A stretch of 64,000 nt of DNA from Luteibacter aegosomatissinici (GCF_023078495.1 NZ_CP095742.1:930001-994000), one strand, 5' to 3'; positions 27,535-39,680 are shown, counted from the first letter of the stretch. Translations and numbers: made by a program. Notes: generated from the sequence alone by a model not told the origin.

Positions 27535-28185
27535 ATGGCCCTCGCCCTCTATAGCTACTGGCGCTCCAGCGCCGCCTATCGTGTTCGTATCGCCCTGAAT
27601 CTGAAGGGTTTGGCCTACGAGACGCGCCCCGTGAGCCTGATTCATGACGGCGGCGAGCACCTGAAAGCGGGATACCGCGAGCTATCGCCGCAGGGCCAGT
27701 TGCCGACCCTCGTGGATGGGGACTTCGTGGTCCGCCAGTCCATGGCGATCCTCGAATACCTGGAAGAGACCCGGCCGACGCCGGCGTTGCTGCCCGCCGA
27801 TCCGCGCCACCGGGCACGTGTCCGTGAGCTGGCGCTGGCGGTAAGCACCGATATCCACCCGCTGGGTAACCTGCGGGTGCTGAAGGAAATCGAAGGGCGC
27901 TTCGGCGCCGACCAGGCGGCCAAGGCGGCCTGGTGCCGTCGGTGGATAGGACAGGGCTTCGACGGTATCGAGGCGCTATTGGCGCAGGGCCAGCGCGGTG
28001 GCTTTTGCTGGGGCGACAAGCCGACCATCGCCGATGTTTGCCTGGTGCCGCAGTTCTACAACGCGGTGCGCTGGGAGCTGGACCTGGGTCCGTACCCGAT
28101 CATTCGCCACGTGGTGGCGAACTGCCAGGCGCTCGAGGCCTTCCAGGCCGCGGCCCCCGAGGTACAGCCAGACGCGCCGATGTGA
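27535..28185 (+). CDS. maiA: Maleylacetoacetate isomerase (zeta-class GST)
   Basis: Glutathione-dependent isomerase converting maleylacetoacetate to fumarylacetoacetate, 216 residues. The zeta-class active-site motif is [11 protein letters not shown] (residues 11-21), followed by [25 protein letters not shown], the glutathione-binding fold. The C-terminal [14 protein letters not shown] is typical. This supplies the step missing between hmgA and fahA, which lie 18 kb away. A REP-like repeat directly after it separates it from pilU. Confidence 0.93.
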   Translation: MALALYSYWRSSAAYRVRIALNLKGLAYETRPVSLIHDGGEHLKAGYRELSPQGQLPTLVDGDFVVRQSMAILEYLEETRPTPALLPADPRHRARVRELALAVSTDIHPLGNLRVLKEIEGRFGADQAAKAAWCRRWIGQGFDGIEALLAQGQRGGFCWGDKPTIADVCLVPQFYNAVRWELDLGPYPIIRHVVANCQALEAFQAAAPEVQPDAPM

Positions 28186-28188
28186 AAT

Positions 28189-28283
28189 GTAGGAGCCCAC
28201 CCTGTGGGCGACAGCTTTCGCGACAAGGCCGCCCTTCCTGCGGCTCTTTCGCGAACAGCGTCGCCCACAGGGTGGGCTCCTAC
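28189..28283. repeat. REP/BIME-like paired inverted repeat, GGGC-type arms
   Basis: A 95-base element from GTAGGAGCCCACCCTGTGGG to CCCACAGGGTGGGCTCCTAC in the convergent gap between maiA and pilU, starting four bases after the maiA stop. No other terminator is seen here, so it probably ends both transcripts. Confidence 0.82.
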
Positions 28284-28305
28284 ATGTTTGTACGGGCGTT
28301 AGGGG

Positions 28306-29415
28306 TTAGACGCCGATGCCGTACGGATCGCTCGAGGCAAACTCATTGCCCGTCGCGCCTTCCGACAGGCGGATCTTCAGCGCCAGGCCATCACGCGAAT
28401 CGGCCTTGTTAAGGCACTCCTCGAGCGTGATCTTGCCTTCCTTGTACAGGCGATAGAGCGACTGGTCGAAGGTCTGCATGCCTTCCTGCAGGCTGCGGTC
28501 CATGGCGTCCTTCACCTCGTGGATCTGGCCGCGGCGGATCATGTCGCGGATCAGCGGGGTGTTGAGCAGTACTTCGGTGGCCGGCATGCGGCGGCCATCC
28601 TTGCCCAGCACCAGACGCTGGCTGATCACCGAGCGCAGGTTCAGGGCCAGGTTCATCAGCACGTTCTTGTGTGCCGATTCCGGGAAGAAGTTCAGGATGC
28701 GCTCAAGGGTCTGGTCGGCATTGTTCGAGTGCAGGGTGGCCAGGCAGAGGTGGCCGGTTTCCGAGAAGGAAATGGCCGCTTCCATGGTCTCCGTGTCGCG
28801 AATTTCGCCGATCATGATCACATCCGGCGCCTCGCGCATCGCGTTCTTCAGCGCCTCGTGATAGCTGTGGGTGTCCAGGCCCACCTCACGCTGGTTCACG
28901 ATGGAACGTTTGTGCCGGTGCAGGTATTCGATCGGGTCCTCGATGGTGAGGATATGGCCCGAGCTATTGGTGTTGCGGTGGTCGAGCATGGCCGCCAGGG
29001 TGGTGGACTTGCCCGAGCCGGTGGCGCCGACGACCAGGATGAGGCCGCGCGGCTCCATGATCAGCTCGCGGAAAATGCCCGGCAGCTGCAGCTCTTCCAG
29101 CGAGGGGATCTCGCTCTTGATCGCACGGATGACCATGCCGATCTCGCCGCGCTGCTTGAAAACGTTAATACGGAAGCGGCCGGCTTCCTTCACGGCCAGG
29201 GCCATATTCAGCTCAAGGTCGCGCTCGAACTGCGGCACCTGGCCTTCGTCCATGAGGGAATAGGCGATCTTCTTGACCATGCCGCTGGGCAGGCCCGTGT
29301 TACCAAGCGGGTAAAGCTTGCCTTCCACCTTGATGTTCACGGGGGCACCGGTCGTCAGGAACATGTCCGACGCGCCCTTGTCCACCATCAGTTTCAGGAA
29401 ATAACCGATATCCAC
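28306..29415 (-). CDS. pilU: Type IV pilus retraction ATPase, PilU type
   Basis: Cytoplasmic hexameric ATPase that aids retraction of type IV pili, 369 residues. The Walker A motif is GATGSGKST (130-138), the Asp box IEDPIEYLH follows, and Walker B includes PDVIMIGEIRDTETM with Glu204. The His box reads HLCLATLHSNN. The C-terminal extension ADSRDGLALKIRLSEG favours PilU over PilT. No partner pilT is seen next to it; it could lie outside the window. It is divergent from the DUF4398 lipoprotein gene. Confidence 0.88.
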   Translation of the reverse strand: MDIGYFLKLMVDKGASDMFLTTGAPVNIKVEGKLYPLGNTGLPSGMVKKIAYSLMDEGQVPQFERDLELNMALAVKEAGRFRINVFKQRGEIGMVIRAIKSEIPSLEELQLPGIFRELIMEPRGLILVVGATGSGKSTTLAAMLDHRNTNSSGHILTIEDPIEYLHRHKRSIVNQREVGLDTHSYHEALKNAMREAPDVIMIGEIRDTETMEAAISFSETGHLCLATLHSNNADQTLERILNFFPESAHKNVLMNLALNLRSVISQRLVLGKDGRRMPATEVLLNTPLIRDMIRRGQIHEVKDAMDRSLQEGMQTFDQSLYRLYKEGKITLEECLNKADSRDGLALKIRLSEGATGNEFASSDPYGIGV

Positions 29416-29508
29416 CTAAACCCCCGTTGGTTCGCATTACAATCGAGACGACGGTCTCCCGACCTTCTATATCGACAATATCTCGCAAAGCTGTAAGAGG
29501 AACGAGTG

Positions 29509-30084
29509 ATGGTGCACAACTTGCCGTCGAACGCCCTGTTCAAGGGCCGCCGGCTCCTTGCCCAGGCCGCTCTGGCCCTGGCTTTCGCCACCCTGGCGGG
29601 CTGCGCAAGCACCCCCCCGCCGGATGGCTCCATGAACCAGGCCCTGGCCCAGCTACAGGCCGCTCGCGATGCCGGCGCTGCCGATTACGCGCCGGTGGAC
29701 CTTGATTATGCCCAAAGCAAGTTCCGCCAGGCGCAGGCGGCCATGGCTTCGAAGAAGTACGACGAGGCCTCGGTGCTCGCCGACGAGTCGCGTGCGGATA
29801 GCGAACTGGCCCGCGCCAAATCGCGCCTCGGCGCCGCCCGCGCCCAGAACTCGGCCAAGAGCAAGGAAAACGCGCAGATGCGCGTCGAGATGATCGATAA
29901 CCACCAGAACGATACGGTGCCCATCCCGAACAACGTGCAGGAGACCGAATCCGTCCTGCCCGAAGCCACGGATACCACTCCGCCGCCCGTGGGCGGCCAG
30001 ACCCAGCCGCTGAACGACAACGGCAACGGTTATATCCAGCCGCAAAACGACCAGCAGCAGCCGAACAACCAGGGAGGCCAGTGA
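29509..30084 (+). CDS. DUF4398-type outer-membrane lipoprotein
   Basis: A 191-residue envelope lipoprotein with lipobox LAGC at about residues 28-31, so Cys31 should be lipidated. The mature part is helical and Ala/Gln-rich (QAAMASKKYDEASVLADES), fitting DUF4398, and ends in a Gln/Asn-rich tail. An ATG at 29509 with AGAGG upstream was preferred to the GTG three bases earlier. It overlaps the next gene by one base (TGATG), so both are made together. Function unknown. Confidence 0.75.
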   Translation: MVHNLPSNALFKGRRLLAQAALALAFATLAGCASTPPPDGSMNQALAQLQAARDAGAADYAPVDLDYAQSKFRQAQAAMASKKYDEASVLADESRADSELARAKSRLGAARAQNSAKSKENAQMRVEMIDNHQNDTVPIPNNVQETESVLPEATDTTPPPVGGQTQPLNDNGNGYIQPQNDQQQPNNQGGQ

Positions 30085-30746
30085 TGAAGCGCTACACGAT
30101 CCTCCTCTCCGCCCTGGCCCTGGCCGTCTCGGCGGGCACCGCCGTGGCCGCCACGGACGATCTGGACGTTCGCCGCCTGAACGCCAGCCTGGACCAGCTC
30201 TCGGCCGATCCGGTCATCGGCAACTACGCCCAGGCCGAGCAGGCGCGTGCCCGCGAGGCCATCAGCCAGATGGCCCAGTTCAAGCCCAAGGACAAGGAGC
30301 ACGCACACTACCTGTACGTGGCCGAGCGCCGGGTGGATATCGCCAAGGCCATGGCCCAGTTCCAGGATGCGCAGGCCAAGGGCGCGCAGCTCGATCGCGA
30401 GCACGACGCCATCCTGCTGGAAGCCAGCCGCCTCGATACCGAGATGGCCCGCCGCCAGCTGGAGCAGCAGCGCCAGCAGAACCAGATGATTCAGGAAGAG
30501 GCCGCCCGCCTGCAGCAGCAGGGCGTGGAGTATTCCCAGGCGCTGGAACAGGCCAAGGCCGAGGGCGACAAGGCCCGGCAGGTCGCCGCCGCCCAGGCCA
30601 AGGTGGCCAACGCTGCCAAGAAGCAGGCTGCCCTGGCCGAGGCCGCTGCGCGCGCCATGCGCGACATGAACTCGTCCGACGGTGGTGCGCCGGCCAATAC
30701 GCCGGCGACCGGTTCGTCGAAGAAGAAGTCGTCGGGCGGTAACTAA
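30084..30746 (+). CDS. Periplasmic coiled-coil protein, DUF4398-like
   Basis: A 220-residue exported protein with signal peptide (AVSAGTAVAA). Residues about 40-190 are a long alpha-helical, Gln/Ala/Glu-rich region (ARRQLEQQRQQNQMIQEEA), likely coiled coil, ending in a Ser/Lys tail. DUF4398 proteins are often followed by an OmpA-type peptidoglycan-binding domain; here no OmpA domain is seen in or after this gene. A GGGAGG site precedes the start. It likely pairs with the upstream lipoprotein in the envelope. No known function. Confidence 0.7.
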   Translation: MKRYTILLSALALAVSAGTAVAATDDLDVRRLNASLDQLSADPVIGNYAQAEQARAREAISQMAQFKPKDKEHAHYLYVAERRVDIAKAMAQFQDAQAKGAQLDREHDAILLEASRLDTEMARRQLEQQRQQNQMIQEEAARLQQQGVEYSQALEQAKAEGDKARQVAAAQAKVANAAKKQAALAEAAARAMRDMNSSDGGAPANTPATGSSKKKSSGGN

Positions 30747-30757
30747 GGCCGACGCCT

Positions 30758-30805
30758 CGCCACCCTGTAGGTGATCGCGCGCAAGCGCGCTCCTGCAGGG
30801 TGGCG
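30758..30805. repeat. Inverted repeat after the DUF4398 pair
   Basis: Arms CGCCACCCTGTAGG (30758-30771) and CCTGCAGGGTGGCG (30792-30805) match at 13 of 14 positions, with a GCGCGC-AA-GCGCGC-type core inside, similar to the short REP units. A second degenerate unit starts at 30814. The rest of the gap to 31144 shows no gene. Confidence 0.6.
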
Positions 30806-31144
30806 GCGATTCCGTAGAAGCGTGCTCGCACGCAATGGCGGCCAACGGCCGCCGCCCTTCAGGCGCTCGCGGAGGGCTATTTCCCTGCCGCGTAAACCGT
30901 TGCTCATGCAACCGTTTTTGCGCGCCTTTTTGCGAATTTTCGCTCTTGCAGCCCCCGGAACAGGGGAGTAGGTTGAACTTCCCGTCACGTGAAAAACACG
31001 AGGCGGGTTCCTGCCGGAGCATGCGTTGAAGTTCACCAGGCACGCCATCGCGAACATCCGTTACCCGATGCAGCACTGTGCCCGCATGGCTCCCCTCACG
31101 ACCGCCCCGTGCCACGGGTCGGCCCCACCGCGAGGAGATCTGCA

Positions 31145-31375
31145 ATGTTCGAAAACCAGCAGCGTGACGACGTCGAGAAGTTCATCCATGCCAATGCCGA
31201 GACCCGTCGTCTCTATTCCCAACATCAGGAACTGAACAAGAAGCTCGAGGAAGCCGGCCGCGGTTGTCTACCGCTAAGCGACCGGGACCTCACCCAGATG
31301 AAGCGGGATAAGCTGCACGCCAAAGAGAAGCTCGAACGAATGTGGGAATCCTGGCAGGCCTCCGGACCACACTGA
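31145..31375 (+). CDS. YdcH/DUF465 family small protein
   Basis: A 76-residue acidic/basic helical protein of the DUF465 (YdcH, SlyX-like coiled-coil) family. The typical middle LDKKIxx..L..LKK.KL pattern is seen as LNKKLEEAGRG...LSDRDLTQMKRDKLHAKEKLERM. GAGGAG lies upstream of the ATG. Function unknown; relatives are short coiled-coil proteins. A terminator follows. Confidence 0.8.
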   Translation: MFENQQRDDVEKFIHANAETRRLYSQHQELNKKLEEAGRGCLPLSDRDLTQMKRDKLHAKEKLERMWESWQASGPH

Positions 31376-31394
31376 GGCTGACAACCGGTACATG

Positions 31395-31421
31395 AAAGGG
31401 CGCGCATGTCGCGCCCTTTTT
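31395..31421 (+). terminator. Terminator after the YdcH-like gene
   Basis: A seven-base stem GGGCGCG/CGCGCCC with loop CATGT and a TTTTT tail, 20 bases after the stop codon. Confidence 0.88.
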
Positions 31422-31585
31422 GTTGCGCCGCATAAAAGCAACCGGATGCCGAATGAGCGGTCTCGCATACATCGTTTCGCCGTAGCCTGAACAGCGGGGG
31501 ATCGAACAGCCGCGTCAGCCACTAGAATGGGCGCCCATCGGGCAGGGTCGAAGGGGCCCCGCCAGCACACCATCACGGAGTTCCA

Positions 31586-32956
31586 ATGAAGGTTCATGAC
31601 AGCGTCCTCGATCTGATCGGCCGCACCCCCATGGTGCGCGCCCAGCACCTCGACACCGGTCGCTGTGAGCTGTTTCTGAAGCTGGAAAGCGCCAACCCGG
31701 GTGGCTCGGTGAAGGACCGCATCGGCATGTCCATGATCGAAGGCGCCGAGCGCGCCGGGAAGATCAAGCCGGGCGATACGCTGGTCGAGGGCACCGCAGG
31801 CAACACCGGCCTGGGGCTGGCGCTGGTCGCGCAGCAGAAGGGCTACCGCCTGATCCTGGTCGTGCCCGACAAGATGAGCCGCGAGAAGATCTTCAACCTG
31901 AAGGCCATGGGCGCCGAAGTGGTGCTGACCCGTTCGGACGTGGCCAAGGGCCACCCGGAGTACTACCAGGACATGGCTGAGCGCATTGCGCGCGAAACGC
32001 CGGGGGCGTACTTCATCAACCAGTTCGGCAACCCGGATAACCCGTTGGCTCACGTGCAGACCACCGGTCCGGAAATCCTCGACCAGCTTGATGGCAAGGT
32101 CGATGCGATCGTGGTGGGCTGCGGTTCCTCGGGCACCATGAGCGGTCTCACTGCCTACCTGCGTGAGCACTCGCCCCATACGAAAATCATCCTTGCTGAT
32201 CCGGTCGGTTCCATCCTGGCCCAGTACATCAACGAAGGCACCCTGTCGGAGAAATCCGGTTCGTGGATGGTCGAGGGCATCGGCGAGGATTTCCTGCCGT
32301 CCATCAGCGATTTCTCGATGGTGGAGAAGGCCTTTGCCATTACCGATAAGGAAAGCTTCGTGGCCGCTCGCGAATTGCTGGCGAAGGAAGGTGTCCTCGG
32401 CGGCTCGTCGACCGGTACCTTGCTGTCCGCCGCGCTGAAATACTGCCGCGAACAGACCGAACCCAAGCGCGTTGTCACGCTGGTCTGCGATACGGGCAAC
32501 AAGTACCTGTCGAAGATGTACAACGATTACTGGATGCTCGATAACGGCTTTATCGAGCGCGAGCATTACGGCGATCTGCGTGACCTGATCCTGCGCCCGT
32601 ATGCGCGGCGCGATACGGTCGTGGTCAAGCCGGAAGACATGCTGGTTACCGCCTATAACCGCATGAAACTCTACGACGTGTCGCAGCTGCCGGTGATGGA
32701 GGGCGACCGCATCGTCGGCATCCTCGATGAATCCGACGTGCTGCTGCACGTGCATGCCGATGAAACGAAATTCCGTGATCCGGTATCCACCGCGATGATC
32801 GCGTCGCCTGAAATGATCCAGGTGACCTCGTCGATCGAATCGCTGATGTCGGTATTCGAGAAAGGCCACGTGGCCATCGTGGTCGACGGGGAGCAGTTCC
32901 TTGGGTTGATCACGCGTATCGACCTGCTTAACTACCTGCGTCGCAAGGTCAATTAA
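31586..32956 (+). CDS. cbs: Cystathionine beta-synthase
   Basis: PLP enzyme joining serine (or acetylserine) and homocysteine into cystathionine, the first reverse trans-sulfuration step. The protein is 456 residues. The PLP lysine is Lys43 in NPGGSVKDRIG, the substrate loop is EGTAGNTG (69-76), and the phosphate loop is GCGSSGTMSG. Two CBS domains fill residues about 335-456 (VTAYNRMKLYDVSQLPVMEG, then SLMSVFEKGHVAIVVDG), usually regulatory. The metB enzyme at 46123 could complete the pathway. A cysteine synthase is less likely because the CBS pair is present. Confidence 0.92.
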   Translation: MKVHDSVLDLIGRTPMVRAQHLDTGRCELFLKLESANPGGSVKDRIGMSMIEGAERAGKIKPGDTLVEGTAGNTGLGLALVAQQKGYRLILVVPDKMSREKIFNLKAMGAEVVLTRSDVAKGHPEYYQDMAERIARETPGAYFINQFGNPDNPLAHVQTTGPEILDQLDGKVDAIVVGCGSSGTMSGLTAYLREHSPHTKIILADPVGSILAQYINEGTLSEKSGSWMVEGIGEDFLPSISDFSMVEKAFAITDKESFVAARELLAKEGVLGGSSTGTLLSAALKYCREQTEPKRVVTLVCDTGNKYLSKMYNDYWMLDNGFIEREHYGDLRDLILRPYARRDTVVVKPEDMLVTAYNRMKLYDVSQLPVMEGDRIVGILDESDVLLHVHADETKFRDPVSTAMIASPEMIQVTSSIESLMSVFEKGHVAIVVDGEQFLGLITRIDLLNYLRRKVN

Positions 32957-32974
32957 GGACTAAGGGGAAAGACC

Positions 32975-34800
32975 ATGTGTGGAATTGTTGCTGCCGTCGC
33001 TCAGCGTGATATTGCGCCTATCCTTATCGCGGGCCTGAAGGCCCTGGAATACCGCGGGTACGATTCCGCGGGCATGGCTATCGCCGACGAGGGCGAAATT
33101 CGCCGCGTCCGAGCCAAGGGCAAGGTGCGCGAGATGGAGGCGCTGTACGACGCCGATCCGATCCCGGGTGGTACGGGTATCGCACATACCCGCTGGGCTA
33201 CCCACGGTGTGCCCAGCGAAGTGAATGCCCACCCGCATGTGCAGGGCCGTATCGCCATCGTGCACAACGGCATCATCGAGAACTACGCCAGCCTGCGTGA
33301 AAGCCTGCAGGGTAAGGGCCGTACCTTCCATTCGCAGACGGACACCGAAGTCATGGGTGCGGTTATCGACGAGCATGTGCAGGCGGGTAAATCCCTGCGC
33401 GATGCCGTCACCGCCGCCGTGCGTGAGCTCGAAGGCGCCTACGCCATTGCCGTCATGAGCCTGGATGAGCCGGGCCGCATTGTGGGCGCCCGCCGTGGCT
33501 GCCCGCTGCTGGTCGGCATCGGTATTGGCGAGCACTTCCTCGGTTCCGATGCGCAGGCGCTCATCAAGGTCACGAACCGGATGATGTACCTGGAAGAGGA
33601 CGACATCGTCGAGATCACCCGCAGTGGCGTCGAGGTGTTCGATATCCAGGGCAATCCCGTCGATCGCGCCGCGCACGAAAGCGAAATCAGCGCCGATGCC
33701 GTGGAGCGTGGCGAGTACCGCCACTACATGCAGAAGGAAATCTTCGAGCAGCCGCGGGCGGTGGCCGATACGCTGGAAGGCCGCATTGGTCCGCACGGCG
33801 TGCTGCCCAACATCTTCGGCATCGATGCGGATCCGATCCTGGACAAGACCCGTGCTGTCCACATCGTGGCCTGTGGCACCAGCTACCACGCCGGCATGGT
33901 GGCGAAGTACTGGATCGAAGAGCTCGCCCGTATTCCGGTCGTCGTGGAAGTGGCGAGCGAGTATCGCTACCGCGACGTGGTGGTGCCGCAGGACACGCTA
34001 TTCGTCGCCGTCTCGCAGTCCGGCGAAACCGCCGATACCCTGGCGGCCATGCGCGAATCGCGCCGCCGCGGCTACCTGGCCACGTTCGCCATCTGCAACG
34101 TGCCCGAATCCTCGGTGGTGCGCGAATCCGACCTGCGCCTGATGACCCGCGCGGGCCCGGAAATCGGCGTGGCCTCGACCAAGGCATTTACCACGCAGCT
34201 GGCGGCGTTCGCGCTGCTGGCGCTGGACCTGGGCCGCCGCCGCGGTCTGAACCACCAGACCTACCTGGATCATTGCCAGGAACTGCAGTCGCTGCCGCGT
34301 TATATCGAGAACGCGTTGAAGAGTGAGGAGGAGATCATCCGGATCGCCGACCACTTCATCAACAAGCAGCACGCCCTTTTCCTCGGCCGTGGTGCGCAGT
34401 ACCCGGTCGCGCTGGAAGGCTCGCTCAAGCTCAAGGAAATCTCCTACATCCACGCCGAGGCTTACCCGGCCGGTGAGCTAAAGCACGGCCCGCTGGCGCT
34501 GGTGGACGAGAACATGCCGATCGTGGCCGTGGCGCCTAATGGCCCGCTGCTCGATAAGCTGAAGTCGAACCTGCAGGAAGTGCGGGCGCGTGGCGGCGAG
34601 CTCATCGTCTTTGCGGATGAGCGGGTGGAAATGGATACCGATACCGAGCGCCTGGCGACGGTGTTGGTCGATGGCGGTGGCGATCTGATCGCGCCGGCGG
34701 TGTTTACGGTGCCGATGCAGTTGCTGGCCTACCATGTGGCGGTTCTCCGCGGCACCGACGTCGACCAGCCGCGTAATCTGGCGAAGTCCGTGACGGTGGA

Positions 34801-34804
<4 letters not shown>
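32975..34804 (+). CDS. glmS: Glutamine-fructose-6-phosphate aminotransferase (isomerising)
   Basis: Makes glucosamine 6-phosphate from fructose 6-phosphate and glutamine for peptidoglycan and LPS, 609 residues. The N-terminal amidotransferase has the catalytic Cys2 (MCGIV) and EYRGYDSAG, followed by two SIS domains (CGTSYHAGMVAKYWIEE; QSGETADT; and LGRGAQYPVALEGSLKLKEIS). The C-terminal ...NLAKSVTVE is standard. Its stop overlaps the rmd start (ATGA), tying amino-sugar supply to the O-antigen operon that follows. Confidence 0.97.
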
Positions 34805-36680
<1,876 letters not shown>

Positions 36681-36726
36681 TGCGGGGACACCGGCCGCTC
36701 CTCTGGGGACGTCTGTCGGCAATGGG

Positions 36727-37122
36727 ATGCGTTGGATGAGACGCCAGGCCATCCTTTTCTCCGTGGCGGGCGTGGTCGGCTTCGTCGTCGATGCCACTGT
36801 GCTTTACATCGCGTTATGGATGGGCCTCGGTTACTTCGCCGGCCGGGTTGTTTCCTTCCTGTTGGCCGTATTCGCCACGTGGCAGGTGAACCGGCGGTTC
36901 GCTTTCGCCGACAGCAGGCAACGCTCTGCCTGGAGGGAGTGGTGGCACTATCTCGCCGCCATGAGCCTGGGCGGCGTGGTGAACTACCTCGCTTACAGCG
37001 CTGTTGTCGTCTTCATGCCGCCCGCTGGCGTGAAGCCCCTGCTGGCGGTCGCCGCCGGGTCGGCCGCCGGCATGCTGGTGAACTTCGCAGGCGCGAAGTT
37101 CTGGGTTTTTCGCCCACGTTAG
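36727..37122 (+). CDS. GtrA-family membrane protein
   Basis: A 131-residue protein with four membrane helices (VAGVVGFVVDATVLYIAL; VVSFLLAVFATWQVNRRFAF; LGGVVNYLAYSAVVVF; LAVAAGSAAGMLVNF). This is the GtrA fold, thought to flip undecaprenyl-phosphate-linked sugars or help glycosyltransferases. The conserved NRRFAF and NFAGAKFWVF are present. Several in-frame starts exist (GTG 36673, ATG 36727, ATG 36736) with no clear ribosome site; 36727 is a compromise. A second GtrA lies at 59179. Confidence 0.85.
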   Translation: MRWMRRQAILFSVAGVVGFVVDATVLYIALWMGLGYFAGRVVSFLLAVFATWQVNRRFAFADSRQRSAWREWWHYLAAMSLGGVVNYLAYSAVVVFMPPAGVKPLLAVAAGSAAGMLVNFAGAKFWVFRPR

Positions 37123-37248
37123 CGGCATGCTGGCGAGGCTCGGGCGATCCGCGGGTGGACGGGGGGAGGGCCGGTAGGGGGCTTGGCCAAGTTGAGTCCA
37201 GTCCCCGCAGCGACGAGAATAGTGTCCTTTCCATCGAAGGGATGCCTC

Positions 37249-38592
37249 ATGAAGTGCTTCAAGGCCTACGACATTCGTGGCCGCGTCCCGGATGAGTTGA
37301 ACGAAGAAGTCGCCTACCGCCTGGGCAGGGCTTTTGCCCGTTGGGTTGGGCCTGGAAAAGTCGTCGTGGGGTACGACATTCGTAAGGACAGTCCTGCCTT
37401 TGCCGCAGCGATCGTGCGCGGTCTGGGCGATGAAGGCCGTGACGCGATCGACATTGGGTTGTGTGGAACCGAGGAGGTCTATTTTCAGGTATTTCACCGC
37501 CAGGTTGCGGGGGGCATCATGGTTACTGCCAGCCACAACCCTATTGATTACAACGGCATGAAGCTCGTTCGCGAAGGCGCGCGCCCCATCAGTGGCGATA
37601 CGGGCCTGCGCGATATCGAACGGCTGGTCGAATCGGATGCGTTCGGTGCGCCCGCGCCGGTGCGTGGGCGCGTCGAGCGAGACCACGATAAGTCCGCGTA
37701 TGTCGAGCACCTGCTCGGCTACGTCGATCCCAGCCGGTTCGCGCCCTTAAAAGTTGTGGTTAATGCCGGTAACGGTGGTGCTGGCGCCATCGTCGATCTT
37801 CTGGCTCCGCATCTGCCGCTGGAATTCATTCGCGTCAATCACGAGCCCGATGGCTCGTTCCCCAATGGCATCCCCAATCCGTTGCTCCCGGGCAACCGGG
37901 CGGCGACGGCGAATGCGGTGCGCGAGCACGGTGCGGACTTCGGCATCGCCTGGGATGGTGACTTTGACCGTTGCTTCCTCTTTGATGCCGATGGCGAATT
38001 CATCGAAGGCTATTACATTGTGGGGTTGTTGGCCGCGCAGCTGCTGGAGAGAAACCCTGGCGCCAGGGTCATTCACGATCCAAGGCTTACCTGGAACACC
38101 ATTGACATGGTGAAGCAAGCCGGCGGCGTGCCCATTGAAAGCAAGACGGGCCACGCCTTCATCAAGGAGCGCATGCGCGCGGAAGATGCCGTCTACGGTG
38201 GCGAGATGAGTGCCCACCATTACTTCCGTGAATTCGCCTACTGCGATTCCGGGATGATTCCATGGCTATTGATCGCCGAGCGTGTGTCCAAATCAAACGC
38301 CTCGCTTGCGAGCATGCTGGCTGAGCGCGTCAAGGCTTACCCATGCAGTGGCGAAATCAACTTTGTCGTGGACGATGCTAAGGCAGCCATTGAGCGCGTT
38401 CTGGCGTTCTATGCAAATCAGAACCCCATTCTTGACCATATTGATGGGGTCAGCGCGGATTTCGGGGCATGGCGCTTCAACGTACGTTCGTCTAACACGG
38501 AGCCTTTGCTCAGGCTAAATGTGGAGTCGCGTGGTGATCCGGCGCTTCTTGAGGCGCGTACGCGTGAAATTGCACGCATCCTCACCGTATGA
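37249..38592 (+). CDS. xanA: Phosphomannomutase/phosphoglucomutase (XanA type)
   Basis: Interconverts mannose (or glucose) 6- and 1-phosphate, 447 residues. The phosphoserine is Ser95 in TASHNP, the metal loop is DGDFD (236-240), the sugar loop is [10 protein letters not shown], and the phosphate loop is [12 protein letters not shown]. The whole chain recalls Xanthomonas campestris XanA, a dual phosphoglucomutase/phosphomannomutase. It feeds XanB (GDP-mannose) and glucose 1-phosphate for RfbA. A weak AAGGGA ribosome site precedes the ATG. The acyltransferase gene overlaps its stop by four bases. Confidence 0.92.
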   Translation: MKCFKAYDIRGRVPDELNEEVAYRLGRAFARWVGPGKVVVGYDIRKDSPAFAAAIVRGLGDEGRDAIDIGLCGTEEVYFQVFHRQVAGGIMVTASHNPIDYNGMKLVREGARPISGDTGLRDIERLVESDAFGAPAPVRGRVERDHDKSAYVEHLLGYVDPSRFAPLKVVVNAGNGGAGAIVDLLAPHLPLEFIRVNHEPDGSFPNGIPNPLLPGNRAATANAVREHGADFGIAWDGDFDRCFLFDADGEFIEGYYIVGLLAAQLLERNPGARVIHDPRLTWNTIDMVKQAGGVPIESKTGHAFIKERMRAEDAVYGGEMSAHHYFREFAYCDSGMIPWLLIAERVSKSNASLASMLAERVKAYPCSGEINFVVDDAKAAIERVLAFYANQNPILDHIDGVSADFGAWRFNVRSSNTEPLLRLNVESRGDPALLEARTREIARILTV

Positions 38593-39680
38593 AGTTGCCT
38601 GTGGTGGCGTCGCTCGCGCAGCGTATGGAAGGGCGGGATCGGGATGGAGAGAATAATTTCCTCCTTATCCGCCTGTTGGCCGCGACGTCAGTTCTCGTTG
38701 GGCATGCATACGCGTTAGCACCTCTTCACTGCGAAACCTGCAAGGAGCCTTTGAAGGCCGCCGGTGGCCCGGTGCCCATCAATGGCCTCGGTGTCCTTGT
38801 GTTCTTCACGATCAGTGGATTCCTGATCTTGCGGAGCGCGCTCAAACACGATGTTGCTTCGTACCTTCGCTCCCGTCTGTTACGCGTCGCGCCTGCACTT
38901 ATGATCTGCGCCCTGCTTACGGCCTTCGTTTTGGGGCCCGCCTTCACGAGCTTGTCCCTTCGGGATTACCTCGCGAGCAGCGGCGTTTATGAGTATCTCG
39001 GGAAGATAGTCCTGTACTTCAGGCATGCCCCTTTTGAGCTGCCCGGCGTGGTCTTCACGGCCACTGCACATGGCCGCGGGGTGAATGGGAGCCTCTGGAC
39101 CATTCCACTAGAAGTGAGACTCTACGTCCTGGCATTGGTGGCGGGAGTCGTCGTACGGGTGACTCGAGCGCCGGCGCTGGTGCCAGTTCTTGCCTTGATT
39201 TTACTAGCCGCGTGCTTCGATATGAGCTGGATCGTGCCCAATGAAGACGGGTATCGTCTGGCATGGGCGTTCGCTTTGGGATCGGTGATGTATGCGACAC
39301 GCGCCTGGTTGCCCATGCATGGGGGCATAGCCGGAGGGCTGCTCATCGCCTGGTGGGTTTGCCGTGATCAGCCTGTAGGCATTGCCTTGTTCCTTGTGGC
39401 TACGGCGTATGCAACGATTTACGCTGCGTTCCTGCCGCCATTGCGGCTCCCTAACTGGGTGAATGACTACTCGTATGGCATCTATCTGTACGGATTCCCA
39501 TTACAACAAGTGCTTGGTGCTCTGTTTCCTGGCCTCGGGCCGTACTCGCTGATGGGTGCATCCATTCCCGTCGTCTGGCTGGCTGGGGCGGCGTCATGGT
39601 ACGGAGTGGAGGCAAGGTGCCTGCGCAGGAAGACTCGACGCGGTCCGGTTGCCGAAGAGCTGCGGCAATATACATCGTGA
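38589..39680 (+). CDS. Acyltransferase-3 family membrane protein
   Basis: A 363-residue polytopic inner-membrane acyltransferase. The N-terminal helix [15 protein letters not shown] contains the expected His, and [15 protein letters not shown] and [14 protein letters not shown] are AT3 blocks. About ten membrane helices are visible, with no SGNH domain. It most likely adds O-acetyl groups to O-antigen sugars. It is translationally coupled to xanA and to the following acyltransferase. Confidence 0.82.
   Translation: MKLPVVASLAQRMEGRDRDGENNFLLIRLLAATSVLVGHAYALAPLHCETCKEPLKAAGGPVPINGLGVLVFFTISGFLILRSALKHDVASYLRSRLLRVAPALMICALLTAFVLGPAFTSLSLRDYLASSGVYEYLGKIVLYFRHAPFELPGVVFTATAHGRGVNGSLWTIPLEVRLYVLALVAGVVVRVTRAPALVPVLALILLAACFDMSWIVPNEDGYRLAWAFALGSVMYATRAWLPMHGGIAGGLLIAWWVCRDQPVGIALFLVATAYATIYAAFLPPLRLPNWVNDYSYGIYLYGFPLQQVLGALFPGLGPYSLMGASIPVVWLAGAASWYGVEARCLRRKTRRGPVAEELRQYTS

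Noticed and set aside
32975-33100. glmS ribozyme or leader control
   Set aside because: Only 18 bases separate cbs from glmS, leaving no room for a ribozyme, which is also limited to Gram-positive bacteria.
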